DNA of 64,000 nt, from positions 185,385 through 249,384 of the forward strand of contig CALRXS010000002.1 in assembly GCA_943372195.1 (NCBI GenBank), in the 5' to 3' direction. The notes beneath the pieces were generated by a model. The model was given only the letters and a program-made list of their open reading frames with translations, searched no databases and was not told the origin of the DNA. Each line of letters opens with the position of its first letter. Positions within the stretch are counted from its first letter, which is position 1. The position numbers were made by a program, and so were the translations under genes. This DNA is from JAEYZM01 sp943372195 (GTDB lineage Bacteria > Bacteroidota > Bacteroidia > Sphingobacteriales > Sphingobacteriaceae). This document shows positions 63,181-64,000 of this stretch, piece by piece.

Positions 63181-63729
63181 CTATAAATCGCTTACACCAC
63201 CTGATACTGCAAATTTCATAGCCTCTGCCGATTTCATATTCAGTGGCTCAACCTTATCTCTTTTTACAATTAATACCTTACCAGCAATACTGTACGAAAA
63301 GGGAAAATAAACTGCTACATCTTCATTCAAGCCAATGCTCGATAAATCACGTTGCGTTAAAAATCCGACTTGTCGAATACCCTCTGAAATAGTAACTAAC
63401 ACAGGCTCGTTGAACTTTTTATCTTCACCCACAAAAGCCTCTAAAAAATCACGTACTGATGAGTACAATAATTTAAATACAGGCATTTTGTTTAACAACT
63501 TATCGAGGTAATTATAAATAGGTTCTGTGATAAATGAAGTCACTAATAATCCGACGAACGTCAATGCTAAAAACGTGACTAAAATTCCAGATCCTGGGAA
63601 TCCTAAATCAATAATACTATCAACACTTCGCACTACATAATACACGATGTATATAGTAATCGCAAGTGGAATAATTATTAAAATACCTTTGAAAAAATAG
63701 TTTAATATCTGTCTGAAAAACTTATTCAT
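63181..63729 (-). CDS. DUF502 membrane protein
   Basis: The 182-residue protein has two membrane helices near the N-terminus (FFKGILIIIPLAITIYIVYY and GSGILVTFLALTFVGLLVTSF) and then the DUF502 soluble part with LYSSVRDFLEAFVG, VLVTISEGIRQVGFLTQRD and VAVYFPFSYSIAGKVLIV. The family is widespread in bacteria and is thought to be a small membrane protein of unknown function. Its start overlaps the alr stop by 8 nt on the same strand, so the two are coupled. Confidence 0.85.
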   Translation of the reverse strand: MNKFFRQILNYFFKGILIIIPLAITIYIVYYVVRSVDSIIDLGFPGSGILVTFLALTFVGLLVTSFITEPIYNYLDKLLNKMPVFKLLYSSVRDFLEAFVGEDKKFNEPVLVTISEGIRQVGFLTQRDLSSIGLNEDVAVYFPFSYSIAGKVLIVKRDKVEPLNMKSAEAMKFAVSGGVSDL

Positions 63730-64000
63730 AATAGTAGATTCTTTGTACCCTTTGTGATATTGATGTTAAAATTTCATATGGTATAGTATTCGCAATTTTT
63801 GCTAAATCATTAATACTCGGATCTTCGCCGAAAATTATTACTTCATCTCCCTCTACAACGCCTAAACCTGTGATATCAACCATACACATATCCATACAAA
63901 CACTACCTATCACTGGAGCCTTCTGTCCCTTGATGCTCACATAAGCATTCCCATAACCGAATGATCTATAATAACCATCAGCATATCCGATTTTTATCGT
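63722..64000 (-). CDS. alr: C-terminal end of alanine racemase (truncated by window edge)
   Basis: The frame is open to the window edge and encodes 92 residues. It starts KIGYADGYYRSFGYGNAYV and includes KAPVIGSVCMDMCMVDITGL, the classic C-terminal substrate-binding motif of alanine racemase, with M-D-M-C-M. The enzyme makes D-alanine for the cell wall. In many Bacteroidota the gene is fused downstream of murF; that region would lie beyond the right end and cannot be checked. It overlaps the DUF502 gene by 8 nt. Confidence 0.93.
   Translation of the reverse strand, partial: TIKIGYADGYYRSFGYGNAYVSIKGQKAPVIGSVCMDMCMVDITGLGVVEGDEVIIFGEDPSINDLAKIANTIPYEILTSISQRVQRIYYYE

Noticed and set aside
1..64000. 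CRISPR arrays, tRNA or rRNA genes, insertion-sequence transposases, integrases
   Set aside because: No regularly spaced identical repeats of CRISPR length, tRNA-like T-loops, rRNA words or transposase/integrase motifs were seen on reading; short RNA genes without known motifs could still be missed.

Overview
The window is chromosomal DNA of a member of the Bacteroidota, most likely an aquatic Chitinophagales/Sphingobacteriia-type organism. The evidence is AT-rich sequence with A-rich leaders instead of Shine-Dalgarno sites, two giant secreted proteins with C-terminal Por/type IX sorting domains, an archaeal/eukaryal-type prolyl-tRNA synthetase, a DUF5916 outer-membrane protein, an OmpP1/FadL-like porin and a proteorhodopsin gene beside retinal synthesis. 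No rRNA, tRNA, CRISPR array, transposase or integrase gene was seen.

Region 1 (1-13.2 kb) is an accessory, defence-like island. It starts with the tail of a DUF5655 protein. A tightly coupled three-gene operon follows: an SF1 (Dna2/NAM7-type) helicase, a 1572-residue protein with an N-terminal winged-helix-like region, a long tryptophan-rich repeat array and a C-terminal DarT (DNA ADP-ribosyltransferase) domain, and a DarG-type macrodomain protein. This looks like a helicase-armed, giant-toxin form of DarTG and is the best candidate here for an undescribed system. Two unrecognised minus-strand genes separate it from a second candidate module: a trypsin-like serine protease with an N-terminal extension and a small caspase/CHAT-like peptidase. 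About 900 bp with no convincing gene closes the island.

Region 2 (13.2-21 kb) holds an NRDE/DinB gene pair, a membrane-anchored thioredoxin, a GH92 alpha-mannosidase and a phototrophy cassette. The cassette pairs a green-tuned proton-pumping rhodopsin with a fused lycopene cyclase/beta-carotene dioxygenase (CrtY-Blh), so the last two steps of retinal synthesis lie in one polypeptide.

Region 3 (21-35 kb) carries a giant FG-GAP/LamG surface protein with a small secreted partner, a PAS-GAF protein with a histidine-kinase H-box but no ATPase domain, an unrecognised Cys-rich 587-residue protein, and a secreted choice-of-anchor-I/5'-nucleotidase protein.

Region 4 (35-64 kb) is mostly housekeeping: metB, proS, ubiD, lolD, sucC, tsaC, nhaA, recR and the 3' part of alr, plus cell-envelope genes (PIG-L deacetylase, ATP-grasp, GT-C, a GT2 fusion), a Kir channel, an M50 peptidase, an SSS symporter and a LOG-family protein. 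Its intergenic gaps are rich in structured repeats: a 233-bp nested hairpin resembling a MITE, many tandem repeats with a strict 7-bp (or 14-bp) period, and two hairpin elements in which a similar ~76-nt core sits between unrelated, locus-specific inverted arms.
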